Shown here piece after piece: positions 62,024 through 64,000 of a stretch of 64,000 nucleotides of DNA; the first letter of the stretch is position 1, and each line of letters begins with the position of its first letter. This DNA is from Tunicatimonas sp964551335 (GTDB lineage Bacteria; Bacteroidota; Bacteroidia; Cytophagales; Cyclobacteriaceae). The position numbers were made by a program, and so were the translations under genes. The notes beneath the pieces were generated by a model, which was not told the origin of the DNA, did no database searches, and saw only the letters and a program-made list of their open reading frames with translations. The stretch lies in the NCBI GenBank assembly GCA_964551335.1, contig CAZKCO010000028.1:28902-92901 (forward strand), read 5' to 3'.

Positions 62024-62668
62024 ATGGAAGCGCTCATTTTAGTAGATATTCAGCACGATTTCCTGCCCGGCGGTGCGCTCGCTGTCAAAGATGGCGATGC
62101 CGTAGTACCCATAGCCAATGCCCTACAACCTCAATTTGGCTTGGTGGTAGCTACGCAAGATTATCACCCAGCCAATCACTTAAGTTTTGCCGCTAATCAC
62201 TTGGGAAAGCAACCTGGTGATTATATTCAGTTGAAAGGACTTGAGCAGATACTATGGCCCGTACACTGTGAGCAAGGCTCAGCGGGTGCCCAATTTGCCG
62301 ATGATTTACTAATGGATCGCGTAGCGAAGATATTTCCAAAGGGTACCGATCCGGAAATAGACAGCTACAGCGGCTTTTTCGACAACGGTCACCTAAAAGC
62401 AACCGGCCTGGGCGATTACCTGAAGGAAAAAGGAGTAGACAAAGTAGTGATAGTGGGATTAGCCGCAGACTACTGCGTAAAGTTTACCGCTTTGGATGCC
62501 AAACAGCTTGGATTTGATACAGTAGTAGTACAGGATGGCACCCGCGCAGTCAACTTACAACCGGGCGATTTTGATAAAGCTATCGCGGAAATGGAAGCAG
62601 TAGGTATTCAAATCGTATCTAGCAAAGAAATTGTAGCCGAGCAAAAAGAAAAGGCACCCCGCCCGTAG
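62024..62668 (+). CDS. pncA: Nicotinamidase (PncA)
   Basis: 214 residues from the ATG at 62024 (MEALILVDIQHDFLPGGAL is the usual start); an upstream start would add 21 residues without sense. Catalytic residues of the family are visible: D8 in LVDIQHDF, the lysine in IFPKGTDPEIDSYSGF, and the cysteine in GLAADYCVKFTALDA. It converts nicotinamide to nicotinate in NAD salvage. cinA at 659 also belongs to NAD salvage but is not linked in position. The gene is convergent with gapA; a hairpin near the stops may end both. Confidence 0.93.
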   Translation: MEALILVDIQHDFLPGGALAVKDGDAVVPIANALQPQFGLVVATQDYHPANHLSFAANHLGKQPGDYIQLKGLEQILWPVHCEQGSAGAQFADDLLMDRVAKIFPKGTDPEIDSYSGFFDNGHLKATGLGDYLKEKGVDKVVIVGLAADYCVKFTALDAKQLGFDTVVVQDGTRAVNLQPGDFDKAIAEMEAVGIQIVSSKEIVAEQKEKAPRP

Positions 62669-62680
62669 CCGGATGCCTTT
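62650..62680. terminator. Hairpin at the end of pncA and gapA
   Basis: Stem AAAGGCA (62650-62656) with TGCCTTT (62674-62680) and a 17-base loop. It overlaps the pncA end by some bases. Along the minus strand it is followed by TCTTTTTG, so it should end gapA; on plus no T-run follows. Confidence 0.55.
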
Positions 62681-62704
62681 CAGGTCTTCTATACGATGTA
62701 CTTT

Positions 62705-63697
62705 CTACATCATTCCTCCTACCTTGGCAATCAGATCGGCGGAACGAGCGGAATAACCGGCTTCGTTATCGTACCAGCCCAGGATTTTTACCAGGTTTCC
62801 GTTGGTATTAGTTGAGTCGGCGTCAAAGACACAGGAGTGAGGATTACCGATAATATCGGAAGACACTAGCGGATCTTCGGTGTATTCCAGAATTCCCTTC
62901 AAAGGGCCTTCAGCAGCTTCTTTCATGGCGGCATTTACGTCTTCCTTGCTTACTTCTTTACTTACAACGCAAGTCAGGTCAGTTAATGAGCCGGTAATGG
63001 TAGGTACGCGAACGGCATTACCGTCCAGCTTTCCTTTCAAATCGGGTAGTACTAAGCCTACCGCCTTGGCCGCTCCGGTAGTAGTCGGTACGATATTGAC
63101 AGCCGCTGCCCGGGCCCGGCGTAGATCGCTGTGAGGCGCATCCTGCAGGCGCTGATCAGCAGTATAAGCGTGAATAGTGGTGATAAAGCCTTTCTCAATG
63201 GTGAATTTCTCGTGGAGTATCTTGGCCATGGGTGCCAGGCAGTTAGTAGTACAGGAAGCGTTAGAGAGGATATTGGCATCACCGGTAAGGCTGTCGTCGT
63301 TAACCCCAAGTACGATGGTTTTAATACCGCCTTTGGCTGGTGCCGAGATGATCACTTTTTTCGCTCCGGCAGTCAGGTGTTTACCGGCCCCGGCTTCGTC
63401 GCGAAAGATTCCGGTAGACTCCAGTACAATATCTACTCCGAGGTCTGACCAGGGAAGTTTTTCCGGATCGCGTTCGGCATACACCGAAATTCTCTTTCCG
63501 TTTACGGTAAGGGATTCACCATCGGCGGTAACATCGCCCGGGAAGCGGCCGTGAGCCGAGTCATACTTAAGCAAGTGGGCCAGCGTTTCGTTATCCGTAA
63601 GGTCGTTAATCGCCACCACCTCTACACTTTCGTTTTTCAGTAGATTGCGGAAGGTTAGTCGTCCTATTCGTCCAAATCCGTTAATAGCAACTTTCAT
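62705..63697 (-). CDS. gapA: Type I glyceraldehyde-3-phosphate dehydrogenase
   Basis: 330 residues. NAD-binding start MKVAINGFGRIGRLTFR, NDLTD with D32 (a sign of NAD preference), and the active-site cysteine in SNASCTTNCLAP (C149). Then HAYTADQRLQDAPHSDLRRARAAA with the phosphate-binding residues and WYDNEAGYSARSADL at the end. A glycolytic enzyme oxidising GAP with phosphate. It stands alone on the minus strand with no gap operon neighbour. Confidence 0.97.
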   Translation of the reverse strand: MKVAINGFGRIGRLTFRNLLKNESVEVVAINDLTDNETLAHLLKYDSAHGRFPGDVTADGESLTVNGKRISVYAERDPEKLPWSDLGVDIVLESTGIFRDEAGAGKHLTAGAKKVIISAPAKGGIKTIVLGVNDDSLTGDANILSNASCTTNCLAPMAKILHEKFTIEKGFITTIHAYTADQRLQDAPHSDLRRARAAAVNIVPTTTGAAKAVGLVLPDLKGKLDGNAVRVPTITGSLTDLTCVVSKEVSKEDVNAAMKEAAEGPLKGILEYTEDPLVSSDIIGNPHSCVFDADSTNTNGNLVKILGWYDNEAGYSARSADLIAKVGGMM

Positions 63698-63877
63698 AGT
63701 TGATAGATATTTAATAAATGAATAATCGGGTAAAAGTAAGATCGTAGGCAGTTTCTCCTACGCTACAAAAAATTATACTGTGTTTGATAAAACTTGTTGC
63801 CGTAATTGCGTGTTAGAGTAGCGAAATTATGAAATTGCGCAGATAATTAGCAGCACTTCGCAAAATTTGTCACTTTT

Positions 63878-63909
63878 TTTGATAATCTGCGTAGCTACTT
63901 CTATATTTG
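63878..63909 (+). promoter_or_regulatory. Promoter of tRNA-Glu
   Basis: TTTG at 63878-63881, a 20-base spacer, then TATATTTG at 63902-63909, a perfect match to the Bacteroidota consensus. The start of transcription near 63916 precedes the tRNA by about 11 bases. Confidence 0.7.
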
Positions 63910-63926
63910 CACTCTCAAAAATTACT

Positions 63927-63998
63927 GCTCCGTTCGTCTAGGGGTTAGGACGCCAGGTTTTCATCCTGGTAACAGGGGTTCGATTCCCCTACGGAGTA
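63927..63998 (+). tRNA. tRNA-Glu (anticodon UUC)
   Basis: 72 bases at the right edge. The acceptor stem is GCTCCGT with ACGGAGT (a G-T first pair), the anticodon stem-loop is CCAGG-TTTTCAT-CCTGG giving anticodon TTC, and the T arm is GGGGT-TCGATTC type. The D arm contains AGGGGTTA. No CCA is seen before the window ends. Confidence 0.95.
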
Positions 63999-64000
63999 CT

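Overview
The window looks like a stretch of chromosome from a marine-type member of Bacteroidota, most likely Cytophagales. This rests on several lines of evidence: promoters of the TTG-N20-TAnnTTTG type in front of all four tRNA genes, few Shine-Dalgarno sequences, type IX secretion (T9SS) sorting-tail proteins (a CHU_C/type B tail at 58654-61887 and a type A-like mini-protein at 55784-56167), an extended MraY of about 417 residues, an FtsI with a C-terminal PASTA domain, a DUF5690 transporter, a PadR plus large MacB-like permease pair, and an ExbB-X-ExbD-ExbD operon. I see no phage, transposase, integron or CRISPR array, and base composition looks even throughout. The species cannot be fixed from the sequence alone.

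Layout. 1-4600: a truncated DUF4197 lipoprotein, cinA, a lipoyl-dependent E2 acyltransferase with its own promoter, a YfiR-like periplasmic protein and a small membrane protein. 4627-20945 is an accessory, mostly extracytoplasmic metabolism region: a DUF1080-PA14 lipoprotein followed by a beta-propeller/azurin-like cupredoxin fusion, a sodium:solute symporter, a pore-loop cation channel with an unusual filter, a serine beta-lactamase-like hydrolase, two twin-arginine-type exported enzymes, a DUF5690 transporter, a PHP phosphatase, a secreted sialidase, an SRPBCC protein, an FMN reductase and a metallo-beta-lactamase-fold hydrolase. It also holds a gene-poor stretch (12346-13001) that may carry a decayed gene.

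21005-33910 (minus strand) is the division and cell wall (dcw) cluster: mraZ-rsmH-ftsL-ftsI-[S23 four-helix gene]-murE-mraY-ftsW-murG-ftsQ-ftsA-ftsZ. murD and murC, which normally sit between mraY/ftsW and murG/ftsQ, are absent, and the junctions there are tight. The four-helix-bundle (23S intervening sequence protein) gene is flanked by imperfect inverted repeats and looks like an insertion in the operon. A MraZ-type operator, three GTGG repeats at a 10-bp period, lies just upstream of a TAGCTTTG promoter box.

34287-46558: a TlpA-like lipoprotein, a DsrE-like protein, a TPR sensor histidine kinase, a PadR-permease pair, a small exported helical-repeat protein, a GAF-SpoIIE phosphatase with a polysaccharide deacetylase, TatD and type I asparaginase. 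46950-64000: tRNA-Ser(GGA), the ExbB/ExbD operon, tRNA-Arg(CCU), coaX, an FKBP-type isomerase, a DUF481-like barrel, hflX, an SH3/TPR membrane protein, tRNA-Lys(UUU), a single-domain response regulator, a coiled-coil lipoprotein, the T9SS-tail mini-protein, a rhomboid protease with a small membrane partner, a histone-deacetylase-family enzyme, a giant FG-GAP/CHU_C surface protein, pncA, gapA and tRNA-Glu(UUC).

The most coherent functional units are the dcw operon, the ExbB/ExbD energy-transducing operon, the DUF1080/azurin pair and the PadR-permease pair. I did not find a defence island or a clearly new multi-gene system. The strongest oddities are the dcw cluster lacking murC and murD with an inserted S23 element, the channel with a TFGNGD filter, and the propeller-cupredoxin fusion.
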